A DNA stretch of 64,000 nucleotides from Siniperca chuatsi. Lineage: Eukaryota > Chordata > Actinopteri > Centrarchiformes > Sinipercidae. The notes beneath the pieces were generated by a model, which saw only the letters and a program-made list of their open reading frames with translations, had not been told where the DNA came from and did no database searches. Of the stretch, positions 22,088-35,500 are shown in pieces. The stretch lies in the NCBI RefSeq assembly GCF_020085105.1, contig NC_058044.1, positions 29,268,206-29,332,205 of the forward strand, given 5' to 3'. The number at the start of each line of letters is the position of its first letter. The first letter of the stretch is position 1. The position numbers and the translations under genes were made by a program.

Positions 22088-23860
22088 AACCAGTAGGCTA
22101 CTGATTCACTGATACAAAATATTTAACAATTTATTTATAAAATGCATTTTAAAACACCAGCTGACCATAGACAGGGGCAGAGTAGACAGGTGGGCCTACT
22201 TTCTGACAGACTATATGGCTGTATGTTATGAATTTGCGGATCACTGAGTGACCAGGCCTTGAAGCCGTACCTGCATGCTTATTAGCAAAACACATCGGTG
22301 CCGAAGGTGAAAGGAGGGTGTGTCAGGTTTTGTGTTTGCATAGAACAGGGGGAAAAAAGACAATATCGGTACATTGTAGGTTTCTTGTCATGACTCAGCA
22401 CTGTAATACTCAGTAAATGTAAGAGGAAAATGACCAGCTAACAGAATAAACAGTAACCCGCATGCTCCTTCATACATTGTACCGCACCTCTCCTCCTCTT
22501 CCTCCTCAGGCGCTCCGTGATTAATTCATTCCAATTAAAGGTATAATTCGTTTTGGGGAAAAAAAATAGGCAAGACAAACTACCTAATAGGGCACCCTTT
22601 GTACTTTATAAGTTCTGACTAATGGCTTTATTAATGGTTAATACATCATTTAAAGGGTACCTTACTTGAAAGTTGTACTAAAAAGGTTAACACCAGCCAA
22701 AGGGATTTTTATGGCGCCCCCTAAAGGCCACGGCGAGAATTTTTTTAGGACCACCATTCCCTCTGAGCCATATGTCTATTTCCACTCAGCTGCTTTGAAC
22801 TGGGCGTTAAGTATGCTGATCAAGTACTCCTGCTCAGTAGGCATGCATGGTTCTGTAATTAGTGAGTAAACTTAAAGGAGTTCTTAGATGAAGAGGTCTC
22901 TCCAGAGGAAAGCAGTACGGTGATCTGCAGGATGCTGTCGTTTCACCCGTGAACAGTTAGTCCCCTGTGCTGGACTGGACCCCAGAGGGGTGTCACTGAG
23001 GAAGAGGAGACTCCAGAGGTGGAGTTACAGGTGTGCGGTTAAATCTACCTCAGAAAGCTAATGTGCTGTATGTGTATGAGTCAAAAAGCACCAAACAAGA
23101 AGGCGACTGAAAAGCTGCAGACAGAGTCTGTGGTTCTGTCACAGAAAGAGCAGACAGCAGTGAACCACCTGCAGAGACATCAGGAATGCAGACCAACGCG
23201 AGCTGGAAAGCTTTTTGTGTTATTGCACAGGGGCCTCTGTTCTCTGCACAAAACAAATGAAAGTCACCTTCAACGCTGAAACAGGTTTTGGTAGAGGGCC
23301 TGTTGGACCTGCTTTCAACCTGATACACCACAGCTGGTTAGAAAACAATCTCAGTATTGTGATGATGTACAAAACTGTATGTAAACAAACACTCTTGGAT
23401 ACACTCTTAATACCGAATTCGGGAAAATATTGTAATATGATGATGGAAACAATATTGGGATATATGGGAACCATTTTTGTTTTTTTACATGTTGCTTAGA
23501 CATACAGTATATGTGACCTTAAGAGAGATTTTAATACAATTATTTTCTCTTTATTTTTAAACAAGGTTTTAAATCCTACATTCAGGTACGCAAACACTAG
23601 TTCCAGTGTTGCACCAAGCACAGCACAGGCCAACAGAAATCCCATAATTCAATTGCTGCAATATAGAATATTTGCTACTAATATTAGTTACTGGGTGAAG
23701 TTTAATCTATTTCATTTGACCTGGCCAGGACAAAGCTAGCTGTGTCAGTCACTTGTCTATGAAGAGTTACGAATTCATTCCCACTTTTCTCTCTCTTCAT
23801 GTACAGAGACTACTGACAGATAAGTCATTCAGTACCCAACACAAAATGTACAACAACTCA
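22088..23860. other. Intergenic interval between the cisd3 copies and the 3' end of mllt6
   Basis: No coding exon recognised. I looked here for a first exon of the second cisd3 copy (an ATG with a basic leader and a phase-0 donor on the minus strand) and did not find a convincing one. The short frames at 22666-22869 and 23050-23500 show no family resemblance. Confidence 0.5.
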
Positions 23861-26513
23861 GTAAAATACATTTATTGACAAAAAAAGTTCTTAATCCGTT
23901 CTTTTAATTTTACACACAAAAATATCAAAATACTTTACAGGGCTTTTAATCTGAATATTGTCAAATTCGTTTTGATCAATTCTCTCAAACAAATACACTG
24001 TACAATGACAACATGCTTGTCCTTTTTAAAATTCAGTGCTCATTTCATTTAATTAATTTTTTTTCAGGGAACAATGCATTTAAAATTATGCATAGTTATT
24101 ACTTGGTATTTAGCAACACATTTGAGAGACGTCACTGCATTTCATGCAATTCATATCCCAATAGGTAACTCGCTCTCCATCAAACCTCATTCAGAGCCAG
24201 GTGCTTAAATGTTGTAATACATAAAAGATACACAGTACGACATTCAGAACATGGATTATCTCGGTTACCCAAACTTCAAAGCTTAAAAGAATGAATGTGT
24301 CTTTACACAAACATATTAAAGTATACGACTCGTATTCCAACAAAACTGAAAAGGTACTCAAAAACGATTTACAATTGGGCCCAAAGCGCCCCAGTGCAAC
24401 ATGAGAAAGAAACCGCTTCAGAAACCCTTCACACCGCTCTTCACTCAATCTCTTGGACATGGTTGTGTCAGGACCTACATAATAAGGACATACTTGGTAA
24501 ATTGCAGACCTCCCACCTGGAGTCATGTCAACGCGTTGGCTCATGTCTTTTTGTAACATGATCAACATTCTCCTTCTGTCATTGCTACAGTATTTATCAC
24601 CGGCTAGTGAGTTCCTTTCTGACGTCTACATTAGCTGCTAACAAAACAATCTAGCACTCGAGATATCACATGTATGGGAGATCATGTTCAAGATTGCAAA
24701 CAGAAGTGAGAAAATATTTGAAAAAGGCCTACGACAATATTGTTTAAGAACACAGGAGAAAACATAATAAAATAATCACTTGCTTTGTGAGTGGCATTGG
24801 CAATTCACCGTCTGCTCAGCTGATAACGGCTACACTATGTATCATACACTGCTGCGACAGCACTTTAATAATAGTTTACATCTTGGCCGTCCCCAGCCGT
24901 CTCCTATGACACCACTGTGCAGGCTTTACTGTAAGATTCTCAATCTAGTCCTTGTTTCTCAGTTCTCTGAAGCACAAACAACTAAAGAACATTGCATCTG
25001 AACACAAAAAATTACAATACAAAATGATTTGACACTTCAGTTACCACTATACGGTTATTCACACAGTTCAACTTTTGAAATCGTCAGTTAGCTATCAAAA
25101 GTATAAATGGGTTTAGGAAGAGTGCTTTGACTTCACTAATGTACCCCTCCATGTACCCCAGATAAAAAAACACTATCAAAGAAAGACGACAAGAGAGCGA
25201 GCCTTTGGGCTCATGGTTTTCTCTGTAAATCTAGCATCATTAAGGCATTATCTATCCAGTATTGCTAAAAGAACAACTAGTTGGTGAACATGAAAATAAT
25301 ATCTATGTATGAAAGCAACATAAAAAACTGACACTTGAGGAGGAGGAGGAAGAGGAGGAGGAGGAGGAGTGCAAAATACTCACATACATGAAAAACTTGT
25401 CAGTCCCTAGCGGCCTACAAAGTACCAAACATCCTTTATAAGGTACTGTGTTGATGGCTAATTTGCTCTGTTAGCTACTAACATGCAAAGTGCACACTTG
25501 TTTAGGAAAAACGGTTTCTTTCTTACAATTTCCAAATGTTTGGTTTCGTCTGCTTAATCTCGATAGCAACTGGAAGGATATAAAAGTCTTTAGAAACTCT
25601 CACGGTGGTTCTGAATAAAATCTGGTGCTCAACGTTCACGTTGATGCCAGTCTCTAATGGACGATAGCGCCATTTTGGACACGTGGGTTCTGTGCCATTT
25701 TTACATTTACATGAGTTAATACCTTAGAGTTAACACCAAGATCTTTGGTGGGCATTTATATCCAGTGAAGGTTATTGTGGTGAGAATGAGTCAGCACAAC
25801 ATTTCAACAATGGAAAATAGATGGCAGAAAGATCTGAGGTAATAACCAGCTTAATGTTGAAATGCCACTAACCACACATTGAAAACGACAGTATATTTAT
25901 CCTTTACATAGTAAGTGCATGTGAGAGGCTGCGACATATAGAAGATCTGAATGAAATTTGGGTGGGGTGAACACAAAGGGAAGACAAAATATCAAGGAAG
26001 ACAGTTGAGGTTGCAAGAAGTGGCAGAAGTCTGTGATTCTTACTGACTGAATAGAAAAGCTCCGGTTCAAGCCATGGAGGGAAATCATAAACGGCCAGTG
26101 CTTGAGAAGTCAGAGAAGAGACACTCTGACCTTGAGTTCACACTTCAACCCAAAAGCCTACACAGCACCTGCAGGGATGAGCAGGAACTCTGGTTCTGCC
26201 TTCATAAGCAGCCCCATTGGTCTAGCTAACAAATTAGTGCAATTTAAGAAGAGACCACTGTATTCATGCTCTCTGAAAGCTGCCTACACAAAAACCTACG
26301 AGAAGAACCTCTGATATAAAGAATTTCAAAACACGAAAAACTTCACCGTGACGTTTAAGTCCATCCTGTTATACATTCATAAAAGAGGGTGTAAGATAAC
26401 GATGACAGAGAAGGAATGACGTTCTAAAGTCATGTATGTTGACCTCAGTTCTTTCAAGTGGGCTGTGATGCCCTATATCTTCATCTGAGCTGCTCCCGCG
26501 TAATCCAGAAACG
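23861..26513 (-). other. mllt6: mllt6 3'UTR (about 2.6 kb)
   Basis: This lies downstream of the TGA at 26516-26514. A minus-strand AATAAA (plus TTTATT at 23871-23876) is a good poly(A) signal and would end the transcript near 23.85 kb. A purine-rich (GAG)n tract on the plus strand at about 25337-25370 becomes a CU-rich tract in the mRNA. No splice-like structure is apparent. Confidence 0.6.
23871..23876 (-). terminator. mllt6: Poly(A) signal of mllt6 (AATAAA on the minus strand)
   Basis: This is a canonical hexamer read on the minus strand in the sequence GTCAATAAATG. It lies 2.6 kb downstream of the stop codon, consistent with the long AT-rich UTR. Confidence 0.5.
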
Positions 26514-29500
26514 TCACCCATTCTTGTCGCCCTTTTCTCCTGCAGCCTGAAAACACAATTACACGACGTGTCTTAAATTTCTAAAACTGACAACATGTAC
26601 AATCTTCACGAGAAATCCTGCAGCACTGCTCACCCCGGGCTTGTGAAGTGCGTTGTCCTGCAGGCCAAAGAGGCTGCCTCCCTGGCCGCCCTGCAGGGGC
26701 GAGGCTGTGGCCGAGGACAGCAGGTTGGGTGACTGGGCGATCATGGGTGAGTTTGGGGTGGAGGCGAGTGCTCCTGTCAGCGTGAGGCGCTGCAGCTCCC
26801 TCTGTCTCTGCTGCTGCAGCATCTGGCACACCACCACCTGCTGCTCCTGGTGGAGGGGGAGAAGACAGCGGGCTTATGGGACGTTCAGGACACATGGGAA
26901 CTGGGAAAGGTTTTACATTTGAGTAAGCGTTTAAGCTCGTGTAAATGCCCTCCCACTTGGAATTATTAGTAAGACACGTGGGAGACTGAGCTCTGAGCTC
27001 AATATGTAGTTATGTGACATCATACAAGTTTCTGTTTTCAAAATTGGAGGTTAAATTGACGGTTAGATTGGAAAAAAAAAAAGTCTTTCTTCTCCTCAAC
27101 ATGTTACATGTTTGTGAGAAACCTACAATGACTAGTCCAAAGCTTCTGCTGCTCTGAAAGCAGCTGAACAGGCGCAGCATCCATGTACCCGTCTCACCCA
27201 TTTCAACACTTGCATGGGGGGAAATTGGAAATTTCCAATTCACTGGTGCTGGTGATGTCCACGGTGTCTGATTGGTTCCAAACTCCACCAGACTTTTACC
27301 AGTTTGCAAGTCAAATAGGAATTCATGGTGGCTGGTTTCCTGTTGTTGAAAAGGAGTCACACAGTGACTCATAAGCTTGTGACAAACTCATAAGTTAGTC
27401 ACAAGCTACTGCGTATTGTTATCCCCATATTCATCTTTAAAACAATTAAGTGTAATTACTATTAATTGACAATAATACATATCTTACTCTCGTGTATAGT
27501 TAGGTGTCACATCATTAACTGTAAATGACTGTTGTCTACCACTCATGGGACACTAATGAGGCAAAATGAGGCAGATCACTACTGTAGTATTAGACAAATT
27601 ACTGGTAAATTCTTAAAACAAGTTGGGCTGAATTGGAAACAGGCACAATATATTTGCTTTAAAGGAATAGTTCAACATTTGGGGGTTTCCTGCGGGACTA
27701 TTTCTTGGCTTGGCGCAGTAATTTCCTCACCTCTCCATTGCTTGCTTGGCAACCTCACGGTGACGACAGCAAATAGGCATATTTCACAAAATGTTGAATG
27801 AATCCTTTAATAAAAGATTTTATTACTGATGACTAAAATGTCCACTGCGATTAAGGCCTATCAAAATAAACCTGGGAGGACTTGCCAATAACTAACTACA
27901 AAACTGGCTAAGATGGAGATATTTTGCAGTGGACATGAGTCTATAAGCAAAGAGATTACTTCTTAAAAGTGATATCACTACTAGTCATATGACACAACTT
28001 TCACAAATGTAACAGCAAATATAGAGGAGAAAAACAGAACTGCCCTCTAAAATTTAAATAATTTGGATGGATATTTACAGTTTCTGCCAATGAGCACCTG
28101 AGAGTGTGCTGAACTGTTTTGTCTTCCTGAGTAGTATGTAAATCAACTATGGCCACAGATGTAAATAAGATGATTTTGGTCACACTCCAGAAAGAATACT
28201 CCAAATCACCTATGTATCAAAGGAGAGAAATCTTGGGAGATGCTATGAGAAAATGAACATTGTGAAAATGCAGACGAGCATAAGACAAAGTGCTAGAAAG
28301 AGCGTCATTACAGGAGTGAAGTTCTGTGAGGTGAGGAACTGCTGGAGTTGCTGCTGTTGCTGCTGCTCCAGAAGAAGCTGCTTCTGCTGCTCCGACAGGA
28401 GAGAAGACCTGGAACACGAGCAACAACACACGGTCATATTACACACCAGGCAATGCACCAACACTCTGGCTGATCAGTCCAAACACACATGGGCTTATCC
28501 CTGGTTCAAGTAATACCTGCCTGACATGATGTCGACAATCTTAAACACAACAACAATTCATTTTAAAGTGGACTTCTTCTTCTACTGATCTAAAGACAGG
28601 CTGGGTACGTACGGGCTCACGCTCTTGGGAAGCTGAAAGCCCTGTGCCAGTGCCTGGGGGTTGAGTGGTGGAGGCTGAGGGCGCAGAGCGGGGAGTGTGG
28701 GCTGGGGGGCGTTCTGCACAGGAGACTGGATCACGCCGTTCAGACTGCCCAGCACACCGTTCAAATTCAGCTGGGGACTTCCTGCGAGGGACGCCATCAG
28801 CCCGCCCACCACAGGCAAAGAGGAGCTGCAAGCCTGGCTGATGGTCCCCAAACCATCGCTCAAACCTCGACTCAGGCCGTTCAGCAGGGGCTGGCCGAAG
28901 GAGGCGGGGCTCTGCTGAGGAGGAGGGGTACTCTGGAACGAGAGGGAGGAGCTACTGCGGGACGGACTACCAGAGTGGAGCTCCTGGAACAAAGACATGA
29001 AAAATCCTTTTAGCTATTTAGCGCTCAGCTTGCTTTTGCATTTAATGCCTTTGTATTTCAGTTTACAGTGAAATAAAAATTGCCACAAAAAGCACAGTCA
29101 GTGTAAATGTGTATAAATGTGACGGTACCAGACAACATCAATTATCATTATCATCATTTTATTGAAGGTTAAACCCACACCTTTCTTGTTGCAAAGAGGT
29201 TTAAAAGGCAGAAATGGTTTGACCCAGGTTTGGTTTTGGGTGTTCAAGGTAAGAAAGGGTCTACAGGTTCTCACCTCAGATGAGGTAACAAAGGAGGTGT
29301 CATTCAGGAAGCAGCTTTTGGACAGGGGGCTCTTATTGGTGCTCAGGGGGTCTAAGGAACAGAGAGGCACAAACACAGGATGAAAACTACAAAAATCAAA
29401 GGTTTACACTAACCACCATGTTTTTTTTTATTATTGATGTTAAAATGCCTTACATATAGCATATTCACATCAATAAATCATTACATCTTCTGTTTGTATA

Positions 29501-32500
29501 TTTTCTGTCTACATGGCCATTGCCAAAAAGACCTGCAGCCTCTACACTGCTTTGTTTTGGTGCTGCCAGGCATGATTTTAATGGGAAATCTGCTGCACTG
29601 ATTCATGGCACTGAGGGATATTGCTTTACTTAACAAAACCAGAAGATTGGTGCTGATTTCCAGAGCAGACAGAACAAGCAGTAGCAACCAGTTTGAGTTT
29701 ACAGCAAGTTGTTTTGTCAGTGGAAAGAAAGATGTAACTAACAATACAGTTGACGTGAGACAGAGGCTATCAATCATCTTGTCTATGGTCTAATGAGTTT
29801 ACTGTAAGGAATCACAATTAGCCGGACAATAAATGTTTAAAAATGCTACTTGTGTGTGGACTGTTGTTAGGGGAGGAAGGAGGAAAGAGAAACGCAGATG
29901 AAAAGTAGATAGGGAGCAAGGCACCATTGTTAGTGTGTCCTTAAGGTTTTGATATGAAAGTGGGTAGAGGAGATGAAGAATCTGACCTTGGGTGGATGAC
30001 AGGAAGTTGATCTGGGCGGAGGTGTGCATGGAGCCATGGGCGGAAAGAACGTGTGGAGGGAAAGGCACGGCCAGCTCCGTGTTGAGCAGCTGCAGCCGCT
30101 CCTTCTTGGCCGTCAGGCTGAGGATCTGGTCCTGGAGGCGCTGGTTCTCCTGCTGCAGGGAGTGGAGCGACTGGAGCATCTCCACAACTGGAAGAGGTAA
30201 GGAGGATAGATGTGTTATCATACAGAAACAGCATTTCAGTGGAGGTCTGCTTCCATTATTTGACTGTATTTTGGGGTGCGATATGATGCAGAGAGGACGT
30301 GTCCAAATGAGTTGGGAAGGCAGTGAAGGTCACTTTATACTAAATGTAGCAATGTGAGATGCTGTGCTCATAAGTTTGAGCTGTCACAGTTTTCAAAAAT
30401 AATTCCAAATTAATAGATGCCGGCCACCAAGAAGGAGCAGGATTTTGTCAAGGGTTTATACTTACTATATGAAATTTATAGCATAGCAGATTTTAAACAT
30501 ATGTGATGACTGGAATATTTATTTAGTCACACTAGCACATTATGACATATCCACTAAATATGAAGCCTCTTCCAGGAGGTCAAAGTAATTAGCCGGTAAT
30601 TAATATAAATATGAAAAAATAAAGGGAACATTTGGAAATTATTATTAAATAGTGTGTGAAACATTTTAATATTAAGATTTAGCCAACTAGGTGAGAAACG
30701 TTTTTTTTTAAATTTCATAATGAACTGAGATATGCCAATCAGTTTAAGCAGAGAATGAGTTTAATCAACGCAGCGACTGGACTTCCTTCACAATTCACAC
30801 ACTGGAAATAGTCTTTCTCTAAAACGATTACTAACAGTTCTAAAACGATGTCAGTATCTGTCCTAACAACTGTATGTTGTTAAAGTCAATTGACAGAGAA
30901 CCCAGAACTTACGTATAATCCTCCCATCCGTTTACTGTATGTGTCAGGATAAATTAGTTATGGTTAAACAATCTAGTGCATAAAGAAATATCTATCCCAA
31001 AAGTAGACACAGTGACCTGCTCTAAGCTTTATTTTAGTCCATTTTAAAGGTCCCGTGCACCCCCACAGGTGTTTTCAATTATTCAGACTGATTAGGCCCC
31101 TGCTTGGGTTGGGCAGAGCTATATTAGTCACCAAACTACAGCTGTGACCTAAATCACTCCACATTTGCTACCTTGTGCGCTATGTATCTGCTTTAAGCCA
31201 TTTTATTTGAGTGTCTGAGTTCTAAGTGTAAAATCACAGACTGTATATAAGGATGGACGACATGACAGCTCCCCAAAGAAAGTGAAGCCAAAACATCTCG
31301 GCCACCCCCTTGTGGCTGGCTGCAGTATAGGTCATAAACCCCGCCCCCTCCATGTTAGCAGATGGGCCAAACTAAAAAAATCTAAAAAACAGTACACGTC
31401 AAATACATTTTCCCCAAAGATGTGATTGTTTTTCTGATAAGTTTGGTTTTAATTAGTTATTTGATGTTATAAAAACGGGGGTTTCACGTCATGATTGACA
31501 GCTGAGGCCGGCTCGTGATTGAGTCGGCCGGGTGTATGGGCGGGACCTCGAGACTCGCGGCTCCAACTCCGATCACTACCGCGTCCAAATGACGTCACCA
31601 GCGCGAGACGGCAGCTCCCGTATCTGAGATATTTTGGCTTCATTTTTGTAAAGTGGGAGGAAGTGGAGACGCGTCGTCCGTCTTTATGCTACAGTCTATG
31701 CGTAAAATGTATGCATTTAAATGAATGGAACACAAAAAGTACTTTTTTCTTTACTTTCCCACAGTGCAATGCTTTGCATCTTTGTGTTTATTATGTAGGG
31801 AATAGTCCTAAGTTGTCTCATCCTAATAGGTTCAAAAAAGATAAGAGGAGAATGAGGGAGATGACAATCAAGCCCAGTGTGCACACACCCACACAGTCCT
31901 ATTCGGGATTCGGGTCGAACCAAGACAAATATGCATGGACCACGGGTATATAAGGGCTTTAAAGGTTGGCAGATTCAATGCATATCCATTAGAAAGTGCT
32001 GCCATGAACGACTGATTCCCGTAGACTTTTTTTTTAATATAGCTAATGTTACTTTACAGCAGTGCCATCAGAACAAACACACTCTTCTCTCTCTCATTTC
32101 TGCAGAGTTACAGCAGTTAACACTCATTAGTCTAAAGTGAACTCTCCCTGGGGCACAGAGAAATATATTTAAAGTGGAGACTGCAGGGCTTTTCCTTTCA
32201 CTGAGGACGTGAGGTAAAAATATACATAATTAGAGATATTTTGAGGGCTGGGGAAGAAAGAAGGGTCTAAGTCTGATTTTGGGAGAGGCAACAATGGTAC
32301 AAAGAAATGGTAGACAGAATAAGAAAACAAAATGGAAAAAATGTGACAGCACTGGTTGGAGAAAGAAAAGGGAGCAAAGAAAAGATTAGAAAGCAAGTGT
32401 CAGCTGATGATGTCCCCAGAGAAAAAGTGAGTCAGAGTAAGAGGCAGTGAGCAATCTGGTTCAGGAGAGAGCGCAACAGAAATGAGATGTAGAGAAGGAA

Positions 32501-35500
32501 CATGAGAAGCAAAGCTGCTAGAGCTGCTTTTAATATTGTGGCAGCGTGCTATCTGTCGCTGTGCTATTTTCTGTCCCTAACAGCGTCCACAGGTACATTC
32601 ATTATCTCTAAATAGAACCAGATCGTTGTCTTACAGCGAGAGTGCAGGTAAACAGAATCATGTGCAGATTACAAATGGTATTTGTTTACAGTGTATTGCA
32701 GTGGTTTATAACCATTCTGGCTTGTGAGCCCTTAAAATGAAGCTATTTGCGACCCCTAAGCCAAGGTTATGGCCTCAGTGTGGCCGCTAGTTGCGAGCAG
32801 TTCGACCACGTGGGAAAACACGTCTTTTCCCAGGCTCACTTACTGTTGACTCCCATCTCCCCGTTGCCGTGTTTCTCCAGCAGGAGCTCGATGTGAGAGC
32901 TGGCTGGAGGGACGTTCTCAGGACGAGCTCTGACTCCTGCGCCCAACCCGTCTCTCTGGTCAAACAGAAGAGGAAGACAGCTCATAGGAGACCTGGGTGT
33001 GGAAGAGGAGAAAACCAACAAGAAGTCATAAAGAAGCCCAGCTAGGAAACTACCAACAAGACCCTGTGGCTGTGGTTAGTATTTTTTTTCTAATTCACGT
33101 AGTCACTTTAGTAATGAACTATTTTCCTGTTGTTTCCTGATTCTGGTTACAGAAATAGAAACTGGTCTGACTACAGCTATAGTACAGGGAAATATTTATC
33201 CAAATGATGTTTCATGTGATGGATTACAGATGAGTAGATAGCAAGACCGCCTCATGACTAAAACTGTGTTTTTCTACTTGCAAGCTCATTTTCAGCAGCC
33301 ATGGAGGAGTGTAAAAATACCAATACAGATGAAATGAGACATACTGTGAAGAAAGACTCTCTCTCGGTGAGTTCCCCTGACACGGGAAGCGACAGTCATC
33401 GAGGTCGGACTCTGAGAACGGGAACAAAGAGTCGTGAACTTTTTCACTTGTAGGCGGTACAATATGAAGAGATTTAATGTATGTCAGATTCTGAGAAAGG
33501 AAGAGGCTTTCTTGTGAAAGTTTGTCTAAAACTAGCTTCAGTTTCTAATGAAATGCGAATGAATCATATTGACCTCTGAACTCACCTGGCAGTGAGGTCT
33601 GGGCTTGGCTCAGTAGTGGCGGCAGTGGCGGGGCGGTGGAGAGACAGCTGGTGAAAGGCTGAATGGAGGTCAGACTATAGGAGGTGCTGGACCCTGGGTG
33701 GACCTATGAGACAGTGAACATTAACATCTGGCTGATAAAGAAATCATCTGGACAATCTGGAAAGGATGTTGGTAAAAAAAAAAAAAAAAAAAAGCCTTCT
33801 CCTCATGCAAACATAAACACCCGTCTACTGGTAATATAACCCACATCTGGCCAAAAATAACCTGAGCGTGAAACATGATTTAATATTATTCAATATTACT
33901 CATTGAAATTCTTAGATTTATTTCAAAGGAGTGCATTTCGCTAACAAAATCATTTAATGATATAATTATGGCAGCAACTACTATTATAGTCATTTTATTA
34001 TCAATTAGTCTGCCGATACATTTTTCAATTAATCATTTAATCTATAAAAAGTAAGAAAATAGTCAGAAATGCCCATTGCAAGTTCCCAGAGGGCAAGGTG
34101 ATGCAAACACACTGTTGTTTTGTTCCGACCAACAGTTTTAAGTATTAAATATTCAAATTTCAATGATAAAAAAAGCACTTTTGCTTCATAGAAAAATGTG
34201 ATAAATTTTAAAAATTGTCGTCAATTAATTAATTGACTAATGATTTTAGGAGTAGATGTAATCAGGTAGTTCTGCAACTGACAATTATTTTCATTAATGA
34301 CTAATCTGCTCATTATTTTCTCGATTTACTTATTAATCGTTTTGTTTGTAGAAAAAAAAATTGTCAGAAATTTAAGAAAAAGTCAGAAAAATGTGAAAAA
34401 TGGCCATTATAATTTATCAGAGCCCAAGGAGACGTCTTCATATTGCTTAACTTATCCAACCAACAGTCCAAACCCCAAAGATATTCAGTTTACTGTCATA
34501 TATGACAAAGAAAAGCAGCAAATCCTCACATTTGATCAGCTGGAACCAGCAAATGTTTGGGATTTTTGCTTGCAAAATAACTGAAACGATTTATTGACTG
34601 TCAAAATAGTTTCAGCTCTATAATCATGTTGTTGTTTTTGTTGTTTTTTTTTTGACAGGAAGTCAACAGTAAGCTACATGCAATAGCTAATAATAGCAGT
34701 TACAGTACAATTAAAACAGTCAGGGTCTATTTGGAAATTGTTCCAGACACAGGGATAAATAACAGACACAGCACGCTGACTGATCTAAACGGCCTAAATT
34801 TCCTCTCTTTCTGAAGTACCTGTGTGTTTGAGACAGCGTTGACTGACGGAAGGGAGAGTGAGGAGACGTGGGATGGAAGGAGTCCTGAGGAGAGAGGGGT
34901 GCTACACATACCCCCTCCCAGGGACAAGGAAGTGCTACACACCCCTCCACCCAGGGAGAGAGGGTCCTTGAGACTGGAGTAGATACCTAAGAGAGCAGAA
35001 GTTAGATAAAAGATATTTGTTATTATTTTCATCTCAGAAATTGTAAGACCCCAAAAGACAACAACACAAGGCGCCGGAGCATTCGTGTGCACGAGAGAAT
35101 CAGTCTGTAAGTAGGGCAGGAAATCTACCACTCAGAGACATGTGCAGCGCACACAAAAACCACTATCTAGGACAATATCTCTGCCTCGTACAGATTAAAT
35201 AAATACTGTGAGACAGATTTACAAAACATTCTGAATTTTAAAACCAAGTGTATGAAAAACACTGCCGTGTAACAATATCTTTATTGGTCCTGCTTGGCTT
35301 TTACTTCCAGTGGCTTGTTCTACTACACTGTCAGGTCCTGATATACAGATAAGCTGCTACTGTGGTGCTGACATGGCACATGTGCAATGGAAACATTTCA
35401 ACACTTTAGAGTCAAGTTGCAGATGAACACACCAAAGTGCAAACAGATAGTGGTGCCAATTTTTTGCTCGCTCGCGCTCTCACACAGGAAGCTAGAGGGC

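Noticed and set aside
22100-23500. Search for exon 1 of the second cisd3 copy
   Set aside because: No minus-strand ATG with a basic leader followed by a phase-0 donor was found. The frame at 23050-23331 has no splice or sequence support.
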